In this document: piece after piece, positions 19,232-28,172 of the stretch | Numbering within the stretch: the first letter of the stretch is position 1 | Layout of the letters: every line of letters starts with the position of its first letter | NCBI GenBank assembly: GCA_963847615.1 | Contig: CAWKAN010000017.1 | Span: 434,001-498,000, forward strand | Source of the DNA: Palsa-883 sp963847615 | Lineage (GTDB): Bacteria > Pseudomonadota > Alphaproteobacteria > Acetobacterales > Acetobacteraceae | DNA: 64,000 nucleotides | Direction: 5' to 3' | The notes under the pieces: model-generated | Seen by the model: only the letters and a program-made list of their open reading frames with translations | Told to the model about the DNA's origin: nothing | Databases searched by the model: none | Program-made: the position numbers and the translations under genes

Positions 19232-20362
19232 TCAGGCGGAATCGCCGTGGTGGGCCAGTTGCACCGGCTGGCGCCCGGCGGCATCGGCCGGTTGCCGCGG
19301 CCCGCGCAGCAGGAGTTCCGAGATGTCGGGCGACGGCAGCAGCGGATTGTTGCTCAACCGTACGCAAGCCGCGGCGCGGCGCGGCGCGGTGCGAAACAGC
19401 GGCGGCGGCTGCTCCAGGCAGACCGGCAGCCTGACCGGGCAGCGATCGGCAAACCGGCAGCCGACCCCGCCCGCCGCCGCCTGGGGCGCCGGCCGCTCCT
19501 CGGCCCAGTCGCGCACCGTGCTGACCCGCGGGATCGAGGCGATCAGCAACTGCGTGTAGGGATGCAGCGGGTGCTTGACCACCAGCTCCACCTCGCCCGC
19601 TTCGGCCACCGCGGCGCGGTACAGCACCAGGATGGTGTCAGCGATCTGATACGCGGTCGCAAGATCGTGGGTGATGTAGATGATCGAGATGCCCTGCGCC
19701 TCGTGCAGCTTGCGCAGGCTGCCCAGGATCGTTGCGCGCAACGAGGCATCGACCATCGACACCGGCTCGTCGGCGACGATCAGCCGCGGCCGCAGCAGCA
19801 GCGCCCGGGCGACCATGATACGCTGCCGCTGCCCGCCGGACAGTTGGTGCGGGAAGCGGCCGAGGATCTCCTCGGCCTGCAGTCCGACCGCCGCCAGCGC
19901 CTGCTCGATCAGCGCGCGCCGCGCCGCGCCGGTTCGCGCCAGGTCGAACTTGCGCACCGGCGTGGTCAGCACGTGATCGACCCGGTAGAACGGGTTGTAG
20001 ACCTCGTACGGGTCCTGGAAGATCGCCTGCACCTGGTGGCGGAAGTCGCGCCGCCCGGCAGCGGACAGCCGGCGCAGGTCGCGCCCCTGAAACAGCACCT
20101 GGCCCTCGCTCGGCTCGACCAGGCCCAGCAGCAGCCGCGCCAGGGTGGTCTTGCCGCTGCCGCTTTCGCCCACCACCGCAATGATCCCGGGCCGCTCGGC
20201 ATCGATCGCGAAGGAGATCGGCTCCAGCGCGACCTTGCGCTCGCGCCCCAGGATGCCGCCGGCGAAGCTCTTGCTGGCCGCGCGCAGCTCCAGCAGCGGT
20301 GGGGTGCCCAAGGGGGTCATGCCCGAGGGGGTCATACCCGGGGCGGTCATACCAGGTGGCAC
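19232..20362 (-). CDS. Dipeptide/oligopeptide ABC transporter ATPase (DppF-type)
   Basis: Second ATPase of a peptide importer. Motifs: Walker A GESGSGKTTLARLL, Q-loop region AIFQDPYEVYNPFYRV, signature LSGGQRQRIMVARAL, Walker B LIVADEPVSMVDAS, H-loop IIYITHDLATAY, and the C-terminal oligopeptide-transporter domain with Cys cluster (CRFADRCPVRLPVC). The N-terminal MPPGMTAPGMTPSGMTPLG is encoded by imperfect 15-bp repeats, so the start may be any of four Met codons between 20362 and 20320. Last gene of the dpp-like operon. The 3' end encodes a non-conserved tail. Confidence 0.88.
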   Translation of the reverse strand: MPPGMTAPGMTPSGMTPLGTPPLLELRAASKSFAGGILGRERKVALEPISFAIDAERPGIIAVVGESGSGKTTLARLLLGLVEPSEGQVLFQGRDLRRLSAAGRRDFRHQVQAIFQDPYEVYNPFYRVDHVLTTPVRKFDLARTGAARRALIEQALAAVGLQAEEILGRFPHQLSGGQRQRIMVARALLLRPRLIVADEPVSMVDASLRATILGSLRKLHEAQGISIIYITHDLATAYQIADTILVLYRAAVAEAGEVELVVKHPLHPYTQLLIASIPRVSTVRDWAEERPAPQAAAGGVGCRFADRCPVRLPVCLEQPPPLFRTAPRRAAACVRLSNNPLLPSPDISELLLRGPRQPADAAGRQPVQLAHHGDSA

Positions 20363-20434
20363 GCCACGGTTGCCGCGGCCCCCGCCAGGCGCAAGGCGCC
20401 CGGCTCGGCACCCTCCCCCACGCTCCGCCCCGCA

Positions 20435-21364
20435 TCACGCCCCCATTGGACGCACCGCCGGCTTGTCCACCCGGCAGCGCGCAACCGCCAGCGGGCAGCG
20501 CGGATGGAAGGCACAGCCGGACGGCAGGTCGCGCAGCAGCGGCGCGAGGCCCGGAATGCCGCGCAGGGTTCCCCGCGCGTCCAGCGACGGCAGGCTGTCG
20601 ATCAGCAGGCGCGTATAGGGGTGCCGCGGCGCGGTGATCATGTCGCGGATCGGCGCCATCTCGACCAGGCGCCCGGCGTACATGATGCCCAGCCGATCGA
20701 CGAACTGCGCCATCAGCCCCAGGTCATGGCCGATCAGGATCACCGCCGCCCCCAGCGCCGCTTGCACCTGGCCGAGCGTCTGCATCACCTGGCGCTGCAC
20801 CACCACGTCCAGCGCGCTGGTCGGCTCGTCGGCGATGATCACCTTGGGACGCAGGCAGATCGCAATGGCGATGCAGGCGCGCTGCTTCATCCCGCCGGAC
20901 AGCTCGTGGGGGTATTTGTCGGCCACCTCCCCCGGCAACCCGACCTGCGCCAGCAGCGCGCGCACCTGCGCGGCCAGCGCACGCCGCGGCGGCAGGCTGG
21001 CGTGATCGGCCAGCGCGTCGGCGATCTGGTCGCTGATCCGCACCACCGGATTGAGCGAGTTCATCGAGCCCTGCGGCACCATGGCGATCCCGGCCAGCCG
21101 CAGCCGGCGGATCGCGTCATCGGTCAGGCCGGACAGCGCGATGTCGTCCAGCCAGACCTCGCCGCCCTCGATCCGCCCGGGCGGCTTGATCATGCGCAGG
21201 ATGGCCAGCGCCATGGTGGATTTGCCGGAGCCGGATTCGCCCGCCAGCCCGAGGCGCTCGCCGGCGCGCAGTTCGAAGCTCACGTCATCGACCGCGCGCA
21301 CCACGCCGCGCGCGTGCTGGTAGGCCACGCACAGCCGGTCGATGCGCAGCACCGCCCCGCTCAT
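20435..21364 (-). CDS. Dipeptide/oligopeptide ABC transporter ATPase (DppD-type)
   Basis: First ATPase of the peptide importer, 309 aa. Walker A GESGSGKSTMALAILR, signature LSGGMKQRACIAIAIC, Walker B VIIADEPTSALDV, H-loop VILIGHDLGLMAQ, and the C-terminal domain ending in SGCAFHPRCPLAVARC with its three Cys. The MAIMVPQGSMNSLNP-like segment (IAMVPQGSMNSLNP) marks it as DppD/OppD rather than DppF. It starts 10 bp after the permease gene, and the DppF-type gene follows after 72 bp. Confidence 0.9.
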   Translation of the reverse strand: MSGAVLRIDRLCVAYQHARGVVRAVDDVSFELRAGERLGLAGESGSGKSTMALAILRMIKPPGRIEGGEVWLDDIALSGLTDDAIRRLRLAGIAMVPQGSMNSLNPVVRISDQIADALADHASLPPRRALAAQVRALLAQVGLPGEVADKYPHELSGGMKQRACIAIAICLRPKVIIADEPTSALDVVVQRQVMQTLGQVQAALGAAVILIGHDLGLMAQFVDRLGIMYAGRLVEMAPIRDMITAPRHPYTRLLIDSLPSLDARGTLRGIPGLAPLLRDLPSGCAFHPRCPLAVARCRVDKPAVRPMGA

Positions 21365-21374
21365 GCGGCCCCGC

Positions 21375-22214
21375 TCATGCCGCGCTGCGCAGCCGCGGAT
21401 TGGCGATCTCGTCCAGCCCGACGGTCAGGAAGAACAGGCCGAGGAACACCATGACGATCACCACCAGCGGCGCCGTCCACCACCACCACCAGCCGTTGAT
21501 GATGGCGGCATTGAAGTTCACCCAGTACAGCGTCATGCCCAGCGTCGGCGCCTCCACCGGGCCGAGCCCCAGCACCTCCAGCCCGATCGAGGCCAGGATC
21601 GCCGCCGAGATGCTGCTGACCAAGGTGGCGGCGAGATAGGGCAGCAGGTTCGGCATCAACTCGCGGAAGATGATCTCCGGCCCGCTCATGCCATTGAGCC
21701 GGGCGATCTCGACATAACCACGCTCGCGCAACGTCAGCACCTGCGAGCGGATCGTGCGCGTCGGGCTGAGCCAGGCAAGCGAGGCAACCACGATCGCCAT
21801 CTGGTTCACCGTCAGGCTGCCCTTCAGGGAGACGGCGATGATGATCAGGATCAGCAGGCCGGGCACGGTCAGCCCGATATCGGCGATGCTGCGGATCACC
21901 ACGTCGACCATGCCGCGGTAATAGGCGGCGGTGAAGGCCAGCACCGAGCCGATGCCGACGCCGATGAACCCGGCAACGAACCCGATGCGCAGCGTCAACG
22001 GCGTGCCGGCGACCATGACCGCGAGCAGGTCGCGGCCCTGCCGGTCGGTGCCGAACGGATAGTCCCAGGACGGCGCCAGCAGCGTCGGCACCGACAAGGG
22101 CTGGGCGTTCTCGGTGTCCACGGTCAAGCCGCCCACCACCAGGAACAGCGCCAGCAGGCCGAGCAAGCTCAGTCCGACCACCAGCGACGCATTGCGGCTG
22201 ACATAGCGGCGCAT
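21375..22214 (-). CDS. Dipeptide/oligopeptide ABC transporter permease (DppC-type)
   Basis: Inner-membrane permease, 279 aa. N-terminal helix (VVGLSLLGLLALFLVVGG), the family DYPFGTDRQGRDLLAVMVAG block at residues 51-70, and the EAA loop (YVEIARLNGMSGPEIIFREL, about 166-185). A run of five Trp (NGWWWWWTAP) near residue 240 precedes the last helix. Such Trp-rich turns occur at this point in the family, but five in a row is notable. Tightly packed between the DppB- and DppD-type genes. Confidence 0.9.
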   Translation of the reverse strand: MRRYVSRNASLVVGLSLLGLLALFLVVGGLTVDTENAQPLSVPTLLAPSWDYPFGTDRQGRDLLAVMVAGTPLTLRIGFVAGFIGVGIGSVLAFTAAYYRGMVDVVIRSIADIGLTVPGLLILIIIAVSLKGSLTVNQMAIVVASLAWLSPTRTIRSQVLTLRERGYVEIARLNGMSGPEIIFRELMPNLLPYLAATLVSSISAAILASIGLEVLGLGPVEAPTLGMTLYWVNFNAAIINGWWWWWTAPLVVIVMVFLGLFFLTVGLDEIANPRLRSAA

Positions 22215-22217
22215 CGG

Positions 22218-23222
22218 TCAGTTGCGCCGGTAGGAGATGCGCGGGTCGAGCAACGGATAGATCACGTCGAGCAGGAAGGTGGCGAAGCCCAGCGCCACGA
22301 TGACCGTGAAGACGATGCCCTGGATCAGGAAGAAGTCGTTCTCCTCGATCGCCTGGAACAGCAGCGCGCCGATGCCGGGATAGCCGAAGATCGCCTCCAC
22401 CAGGACCGCGCCGGACAGGATCTGCCCGAGCGCCAGGGCCAGCCCGGTGGCCTGCGGCAGGATCGCGTTGCGCATGCAGTAGCGGGTGAAGATGGTCACG
22501 CTGCGCAGGCCCTTGGCCTCGGCGAAGGTGACGTAGTCCTCGCCCATCGTGGTGACCATCATGCCGCGCATCGCCAAGGCCCAGCCGCCGATCGAGACCA
22601 GAACGATCGACAGCGCCGGCAGCACCGCGTGCCGCAGCACGTCGAGCACGAAGCGCCAGGTCCAGCCCGGCGTGGCGCCGGCGCTGTAGCCGCCGAAGAT
22701 CGGCAGCAACTGGAGCTGGAACGCCAGCAGATACATCAGCACCAGCCCGAGCAGGAAGAACGGGATGGCATGCAGCGCCCACAACGGCGGCATCAGCCAG
22801 CGCATCCAGCGCGGCGCCCCGGGCCAGGCCAGCAGCGCCCCCAGGATCGTGCCGGTTACGAACGAGAACAGCGTGGTCAGGCCGAGCAGCCCGATCGTCC
22901 AGGGCAGCGCATCGGCGATCATGCCGACGACGGTGCGCGGATAGTTGGCGATGGAATAATTCAGGTCGCCGCGCACCATGTCGCCGACATAGGCCAGGTA
23001 TTGCCGCCAGAGCGGCTTATCCAGGCCGAACTTCTGCTGGTACTCCTTCACCATGTCCTCGATGCCGCCCTGCACGTAGCCGCCGAGCGAAGCCTGCTCG
23101 AGCAGCTTGGTGCGCACCGGGTCCTGGCCCGACAATTTGGGCAGGAAGAAGTTGAGCGTCGCCGCCAGCCAGACGATCAGCAGGAAGACACCGAAGCGCC
23201 TGGCGATATAGACGGCGCGCAT
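22218..23222 (-). CDS. Dipeptide/oligopeptide ABC transporter permease (DppB-type)
   Basis: Inner-membrane permease, 334 aa. N-terminal helix (RFGVFLLIVWLAATLNFFLP) and GDLNYSIANYPRTV, then hydrophobic segments through the BPD_transp_1 domain (about 110-330). The EAA loop is DYVTFAEAKGLRSVTIFTRY and the end is LLDVIYPLLDPRISYRRN, typical for DppB. It begins 6 bp after the binding-protein gene. The periplasmic insertion after the first helix is longer than in E. coli DppB, as in many alphaproteobacterial relatives. Confidence 0.9.
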   Translation of the reverse strand: MRAVYIARRFGVFLLIVWLAATLNFFLPKLSGQDPVRTKLLEQASLGGYVQGGIEDMVKEYQQKFGLDKPLWRQYLAYVGDMVRGDLNYSIANYPRTVVGMIADALPWTIGLLGLTTLFSFVTGTILGALLAWPGAPRWMRWLMPPLWALHAIPFFLLGLVLMYLLAFQLQLLPIFGGYSAGATPGWTWRFVLDVLRHAVLPALSIVLVSIGGWALAMRGMMVTTMGEDYVTFAEAKGLRSVTIFTRYCMRNAILPQATGLALALGQILSGAVLVEAIFGYPGIGALLFQAIEENDFFLIQGIVFTVIVALGFATFLLDVIYPLLDPRISYRRN

Positions 23223-23228
23223 CGTCCG

Positions 23229-24989
23229 TCAGGCCGGCTGCACGTTCCACAACACCAAATTGTAGGTCAGGTGCCACGACGCGTCGTTGATGTAGGAATT
23301 GTCCTCGGTCGGCCAGTTCTTCCAATACGTGGTGTTCAACGGGATGCGATGGTAGTTCTGCACCAGTTGGATGTCCGGCAGGTCCGGCAGCCAGATCTCC
23401 ATCGCCGCGCGGAACAATTCCTTCAGCTTGGGGACGTTCTCCGGATCGGTGACGTAGACCTCGTCGACGATCTTGTCGTACTCCGCGTTCCTCCAGCGGC
23501 TGAAGTTCACCAGATGCGCGCCGGGCACCGCGATGCTCTTGCCCTGGTACAGGCGCATCGTGTCATACGGCTCGCGGATGCTGCCGCCGTGACCATAGAT
23601 CGAGCCGGTGTACTGGCCCTTCTGGAACCGGCTGTCGAAGTCGGGCGGCAGGCTCAATGTGGCGGCGACGCCGTGCCGCTTCAGCATCTGCGACAGCACC
23701 GGCCCGATCGCCGGGCCGGACCCGCCGAAGCCGATGATGTCGAGGCTGAACGGCTTGCCGTCCGGCATCTCCCACATGTTGGCCTTTTTCTTGAACCCCT
23801 TCGCCGCCAGCAACGCGTCGCCCTTCTTGGGGTTGAACTCGATGGTGTTGTGTTTGGCGAGCAGGTCCTTCACCGCATCGAAATAGGGCAGCAGCGGCTT
23901 GTACGGCGGCATCGGCAAGCTGGAGACCGTGTCGGCGCCCAGATAGGCCACGTCGATGAGCTGCTTGCGGTCGATGTAGTAACTGACCGCCCAGCGCGCG
24001 TCCCGGTCGTCGAACGGCTTCACCTCGTTGTTGACGTACAACGAGATCGGCCACCAATCGACATAGCCCCACGGCGGCTTCTGCCCGGAATACGAGGTCA
24101 CCTTGGGGTTCTGCCGGATCACCGTGGGAAAGGTGGCCGGCTGCAATGGGCCGCCGAAGTCCGAGTGGTTGGTGATCTGGGCCTGCGCGGTCTCCTGCTC
24201 GCCCACCATCGGCAGCCAGATGTTGCGCAGCACCTGCGGCATCGGCGCCAGCTTCTGCTCCGCCGCCCACCAGGTATCGCGCCGGTCGAACACCTTCTGC
24301 TGCAACGCGGAGGCGACAACCTTCCACGGTCCCGTGGTCACCGGCCAGCCCTTGGCGATGTCGAAATGCTTGAACGTCGTCCAGTCCTGGCCCTGGAAGA
24401 TGTGCTTCGGCACGATGTAGACGCCGATGTCGTATTTGTAGGTGGCAAAGAAGAAGAACCGCGGTGACGGGATCTTGAACTTCAGCACCACCGTGTTCGG
24501 GTCAACGGCAGTCGCTTCATCCAGCGCCTGGTTGATGTCGACGCCCCATTTCACCTTCGGACCGAGATCACGCAGGCTGTTCATCGTGAAGGCGACGTCC
24601 TCGGCACTGAACGGCGTGCCGTCGCTCCATTTGATGCCCTGACGCGTCTTGATCGTCAGCTGCTTGAAGTCCGGCGTGAACTGATAGCTTTCCGCCAGCC
24701 ACATGTACCACTTGTCGGCGAAGGCACTGTAATAGGCCAGCGGCTCATAGATCAGGTTGGGCCCGTTCTGGTGGTTGGCGCCGATGGCGTACGGGTTCCA
24801 CAGTTCGTAGTCCACCCACCGCCCGTCACGGCTGTTGATGCCGATCAGGGTGACGGTGCGGTTGCGCGGAATGTCGGCGATCTGCGCCTCGGCAATGCCC
24901 GCCGGCAGCATCACCGCCGCCGCCGCGGCAGCCCCGCCCATGAGCACATCCCGCCGACCCGCGCCGTAGCGCCCTGCCTGGTTCGTCAT
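23229..24989 (-). CDS. Peptide/opine-type ABC transporter substrate-binding protein
   Basis: Family 5 periplasmic binding protein, 586 aa. The start at 24989 gives a twin-arginine-like leader (GRRDVLMGGAAAAAAVMLPA) and has GGGGAAA upstream; a GTG/ATG at 25040 in the same frame would add 17 residues. Family segments include SYQFTPDFKQLTIKTRQGIKW, GTPFSAEDVAFTMNSL and WAVSYYIDRKQLIDV. It heads the five-gene importer operon (binding protein, two permeases, two ATPases). The long insertion and the lack of adjacent peptidases leave the substrate open: peptides, sugars and opines are all transported by this family. Confidence 0.9.
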   Translation of the reverse strand: MTNQAGRYGAGRRDVLMGGAAAAAAVMLPAGIAEAQIADIPRNRTVTLIGINSRDGRWVDYELWNPYAIGANHQNGPNLIYEPLAYYSAFADKWYMWLAESYQFTPDFKQLTIKTRQGIKWSDGTPFSAEDVAFTMNSLRDLGPKVKWGVDINQALDEATAVDPNTVVLKFKIPSPRFFFFATYKYDIGVYIVPKHIFQGQDWTTFKHFDIAKGWPVTTGPWKVVASALQQKVFDRRDTWWAAEQKLAPMPQVLRNIWLPMVGEQETAQAQITNHSDFGGPLQPATFPTVIRQNPKVTSYSGQKPPWGYVDWWPISLYVNNEVKPFDDRDARWAVSYYIDRKQLIDVAYLGADTVSSLPMPPYKPLLPYFDAVKDLLAKHNTIEFNPKKGDALLAAKGFKKKANMWEMPDGKPFSLDIIGFGGSGPAIGPVLSQMLKRHGVAATLSLPPDFDSRFQKGQYTGSIYGHGGSIREPYDTMRLYQGKSIAVPGAHLVNFSRWRNAEYDKIVDEVYVTDPENVPKLKELFRAAMEIWLPDLPDIQLVQNYHRIPLNTTYWKNWPTEDNSYINDASWHLTYNLVLWNVQPA

Positions 24990-25110
24990 TGCCGTTTCCC
25001 CATGCGCCTGAGCGCCGTTACGTTTGTTGTCCGACAGCAACCATATCGCCGCCGACTGTCAACCCACAACGGCCGGTGTCAAGCCCAAGCCCGAGGCATT
25101 CGAGCGAACC

Positions 25111-25395
25111 AAAGCAAGGTCAGGGCTCCGCCCTGAAACCCGCCAGGGGGCTTTGCCCCCTGGACCCCCACCAGAGGCCGCGGCCTCTGGACTCCATGAC
25201 TGGGAGTGTGGGGAGGGGAAGGGGGCGGGTGGGCGAGGCGAAGGGGCGCCGTCCGGCGCCCCTTCGCCTCGCCCACCCGCCCCCTTCCCCTCCCCACACT
25301 CCCAGTGAAGGGTTCCAAGGGCTCCGCCCTTGGCGGGGTTCCAAGGGGCAGCGCCCCTTGGTGGGGTCCAGGGGCGAAGCCCCTGACCTTGCTTT
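25111..25395. repeat. Seven-hairpin palindromic element, copy 2
   Basis: Same seven modules as copy 1: H1 25121-25135, H2 25143-25163, H3 25171-25190, H4 25199-25306, H5 25315-25333, H6 25341-25361, H7 25369-25385. The ends are AAAGCAAGGTCAGGG and its complement CCTGACCTTGCTTT. H4 has perfect 52-bp arms around a GTCC loop; relative to copy 1 it lacks 12 bp at the palindrome centre. It starts about 20 bp beyond the stop codon of the DUF1467 gene, the last gene of the nuo-coaX-rnj run. Confidence 0.92.
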
Positions 25396-25416
25396 GGTCG
25401 CCCGCGTGCCCCGGGC

Positions 25417-25677
25417 CTAGGGCGGCGGCGGTGCCAACCAGCCGTGGCGGAAGCTGAGCCAGGGGCTGGTGATCAGCAGGTAGGCGCCGATCCAGACGAT
25501 CGTGGCGAGGATGGTGGTGGCGATCGCCTTGCGCAGCAGGTGCGGCCGTTCCGGGGCGCCGCGCCAGCCGGTGAGTTCGTCGGCCTGCGCGACCGGGCGG
25601 GTGCCGAAGGGCAGCACGGTAAACAGGGCGACCCACCAGATCAGCACATACAGCACGCAGCCGGTGAACCAGTTCAC
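25417..25677 (-). CDS. DUF1467 family membrane protein
   Basis: Small inner-membrane protein (86 aa) of the DUF1467 family, function unknown. Two hydrophobic segments (residues 5-24, containing YVLIWWVALFTVLPFG, and 52-72, ATTILATIVWIGAYLLI) flank the conserved RPVAQADELTGWRGAPERPH loop. Such genes commonly sit beside rnj in Rhodospirillales. Here it begins 1 bp after the rnj stop on the same strand, so it is probably co-transcribed. It is followed by the seven-hairpin element, a plausible transcription end. Confidence 0.85.
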   Translation of the reverse strand: MNWFTGCVLYVLIWWVALFTVLPFGTRPVAQADELTGWRGAPERPHLLRKAIATTILATIVWIGAYLLITSPWLSFRHGWLAPPPP

Positions 25678-25678
25678 C

Positions 25679-27328
25679 TCAGGACACCCGCAGCACGTGG
25701 ACCTCGACGAGCGGGCGTTTTTGCAGCCGTTTGCCCAGGGCGCGGCGCAGCGCGGCGCGGGCGGCCTCGGTCAGCGCGGCGTCGTCGCGGCGCAGCGCCG
25801 CCGGCAGGTCGGCCAGCGTTTGGGCCATTTCGCCGCTGATGCGCTCGGTCTCCGGGTCGTCCAGCTCGAACAGGCCCGGGGCGCTGAGGCGCGGCCGGCC
25901 GATCAGCCGGCCGGCGGCATCGACCGCCAGGCTGGCGACCGCGACGCCGTTGAACAGCATGCGCTTGCGCGCCGCCATCACGCCGCCGCGCAGCGGCACC
26001 AGCCGGTTGCCGTCCACCACAAGGCGCCCGGTGACGGCGCTGTCAACGATCTCCACCCGGCCAGGGGCCAGGTTGAGCACGTCGCCGTCCTCCAGCAGGA
26101 CCGGTTCCGCGCCAGCGTCGCGCGCCAGGTCGGCATGCGCGGTCAGGTGGCGCCACTCGCCGTGCACCGGCACGGCGTAGCGCGGCTTCACCAGGCGATA
26201 CAGCCGGCGCAGCTCGTCGCGCGCCGGATGGCCGGAGACGTGCACCAAGTGGTCGGCATCGGTCATCAGCCGCACGCCGCGGCGCACCAGGGCGTCCTGC
26301 ACGGCGGTGATCGCCCGCTCGTTGCCGGGGATCAGGCGCGAGGAGAACACCACCGTGTCGCCCTCGCCCAGCGACACGCGGGGATGGCTGTCCTGGGCGA
26401 TGCGCGCCAGCGCCGAGCGCGGCTCGCCCTGGCTGCCGGTGGTCAGCATCAGCAGGTTGTCGTCGGGGACGTCGTCAACGTCGTCCTCGCGCAGGAAGGC
26501 GGGCACCTCGGCGAGGTAGCCGCATTCGCGCGCCGCCGCTTCGATGTTGCGCAGCGAGCGGCCGACCAGGGCGACGCTGCGCCCGGCGTCGCGCGCGGCC
26601 AGTGCGACCGACTCGAAGCGGGCGACGTTGGAGGCGAAGCAGGTCACCGCCACGCGCCCGGTCAGGCCGCGGATCAGCGCGGTGAGGCTCTGGCGCACCT
26701 CGGCCTCGCTGCCGGAGTGGCCCTCCACCATGGCATTGGTCGAGTCGCAGATCATCGCCAGCACGCCGGCATTGCCCAGCGCGGCCAGCGCGGCCTCGTC
26801 GGTGGGCGGGCCGATCAGCGGGGTGGGGTCCATCTTCCAATCGCCGGTGTGCAGCAGCACGCCATACGGCGTGGTGATCGCCAGCGCCTGGGCTTCCGGG
26901 ATCGAGTGCGCCATGCGGATGAAGCGCAGCGCGAAGGGCTTCAGGTCGATCGCGCCGCCGGGTGGAATAACGTGCAGTTTCACCTGGTTGAGCAGGTTTG
27001 CTTCGCCCAGCTTGCGGCGCAGTACGGCGGCGGCGAACGGCGTCGCATAGACCGGGCATTTCAGTTGCGGCCACAGCCAGGCGACGGCGCCGATGTGATC
27101 CTCGTGCGCATGGGTGATCACCAGCCCGCGCAACCGGTCGCGGCGCTCGGCGATGAACGAGGGGTCGGGGGTCATCACATCGACCTCCGGCAATTCCGCG
27201 CCGCCGAAGCCGATGCCGCAATCCACCGCGAGCCAATGGCCGTCGCAGCGGTACAGGTTCAGATTCATGCCGATCTCGCCCGTCCCGCCGAGTGGCAGGA
27301 AGGCGAGGTCTCCAATAGTGTCATTCAT
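25679..27328 (-). CDS. rnj: Ribonuclease J
   Basis: Metallo-beta-lactamase/beta-CASP ribonuclease (549 aa) for mRNA and rRNA processing, with 5'-3' exo- and endonuclease activity. N-terminus FLPLGGTGEIGMNLNLY and the zinc motif THAHEDHIGAV (HxHxDH, about residue 75) are diagnostic. Later motifs: LLHTGDWKMDP (Asp ligand), ICDSTNAMVEGHSGSE and VHVSGHPARDELRRLY (beta-CASP His). The C-terminal domain is full length. It lies 9 bp downstream of coaX on the same strand. The upstream Shine-Dalgarno is weak. Confidence 0.95.
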   Translation of the reverse strand: MNDTIGDLAFLPLGGTGEIGMNLNLYRCDGHWLAVDCGIGFGGAELPEVDVMTPDPSFIAERRDRLRGLVITHAHEDHIGAVAWLWPQLKCPVYATPFAAAVLRRKLGEANLLNQVKLHVIPPGGAIDLKPFALRFIRMAHSIPEAQALAITTPYGVLLHTGDWKMDPTPLIGPPTDEAALAALGNAGVLAMICDSTNAMVEGHSGSEAEVRQSLTALIRGLTGRVAVTCFASNVARFESVALAARDAGRSVALVGRSLRNIEAAARECGYLAEVPAFLREDDVDDVPDDNLLMLTTGSQGEPRSALARIAQDSHPRVSLGEGDTVVFSSRLIPGNERAITAVQDALVRRGVRLMTDADHLVHVSGHPARDELRRLYRLVKPRYAVPVHGEWRHLTAHADLARDAGAEPVLLEDGDVLNLAPGRVEIVDSAVTGRLVVDGNRLVPLRGGVMAARKRMLFNGVAVASLAVDAAGRLIGRPRLSAPGLFELDDPETERISGEMAQTLADLPAALRRDDAALTEAARAALRRALGKRLQKRPLVEVHVLRVS

Positions 27329-27337
27329 TCGGTCTGT

Positions 27338-28162
27338 TTACTCTTGTTCGATCAGTCGTGTGCGTTCACGTGACAATGTGGGCGCGGGGTTGCGTTCCGC
27401 CAACAGCCGCAACCCTTCAAGCGTGAGATCGGGGTCGATCTGCTCGATCAGCAGGGTGCCCTCGGCGAGCAGTGGCGCCAGGCCGCCGGTGGCGACGACC
27501 TTCATCGGCCCGCCATATTCGGCGCGGATGCGGGCGATCAGCCCCTCGATCATGCCGACATAGCCCCAGTAGATGCCGGACTGCATGGCCGGGACGGTGG
27601 CGCGACCGATCACCGCTTGCGGCCGGCCGATGCCGATGCGCGGCAGCCGGGCGGCCGCCTGGTGCAGCGCGCTGAGCGACAGGTTGATCCCGGGGCAGAT
27701 CACGCCGCCGAGATAGCCGCCGTCGCGGTCAACCACGTCGAAGGTGGTGGCGGTGCCGAAATCCACCACGATCAGCGGGCCGCCGAACCGGTGATGCCCG
27801 GCGAGCGTGTTGGCGAGGCGATCGGCGCCGACCTCGCCCGGGTTGTCGACGCGGATCTCGAAGCCCCAGTCGAGCGGGGCGCGGGCGATGAGGGGTTCGA
27901 CCGCGAACCAGTCGCGGCAGAGCCGGCGCAGGTGGTACAGCGCCGCCGGCACCACGGTGCCGATGACCGCGGCCGAGATGTCGTCCTTGCGCAGGCCGGC
28001 CAGGGTGAGCAGCGACATCAGCCAGACGGCGTACTCGTCCGAGGTGCGCTGCGCTTCGGTGCGGATGCGCCAGGTACCGCGCCAGCCCCCGGCCTCGCGG
28101 GCGTTGTCGTCATGCACCGCAAAGACGACGTTGGTATTGCCCGCGTCAACGACGAGCAGCAT
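27338..28162 (-). CDS. coaX: Type III pantothenate kinase
   Basis: Phosphorylates pantothenate, the first step of coenzyme A synthesis. The protein is 274 aa, slightly longer than the usual 255-260. Family motifs are present: LLVVDAGNTNVVFAVHD (phosphate 1, residues 2-18), NPGEVGADRLANTLAG (about 105-120) and IVVDFGTATTFDVVDRDGGYLGG (phosphate 2 area, about 127 on), plus ATGGLAPLL near the end. A strong AAAGGAGG sits 5 bases before the ATG. It follows nuoN by 10 bp, so pantothenate kinase is probably made from the same run of transcription as complex I. Confidence 0.95.
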   Translation of the reverse strand: MLLVVDAGNTNVVFAVHDDNAREAGGWRGTWRIRTEAQRTSDEYAVWLMSLLTLAGLRKDDISAAVIGTVVPAALYHLRRLCRDWFAVEPLIARAPLDWGFEIRVDNPGEVGADRLANTLAGHHRFGGPLIVVDFGTATTFDVVDRDGGYLGGVICPGINLSLSALHQAAARLPRIGIGRPQAVIGRATVPAMQSGIYWGYVGMIEGLIARIRAEYGGPMKVVATGGLAPLLAEGTLLIEQIDPDLTLEGLRLLAERNPAPTLSRERTRLIEQE

Positions 28163-28172
28163 GTCGCCTCCT

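Noticed and set aside
21342..24467. Open frame of 1041 codons on the plus strand opposite the peptide importer
   Set aside because: It is rich in His, Gln, Arg and Asp in the pattern of an antisense shadow of GC-rich genes, and the minus strand carries four convincing transporter genes with intact motifs.
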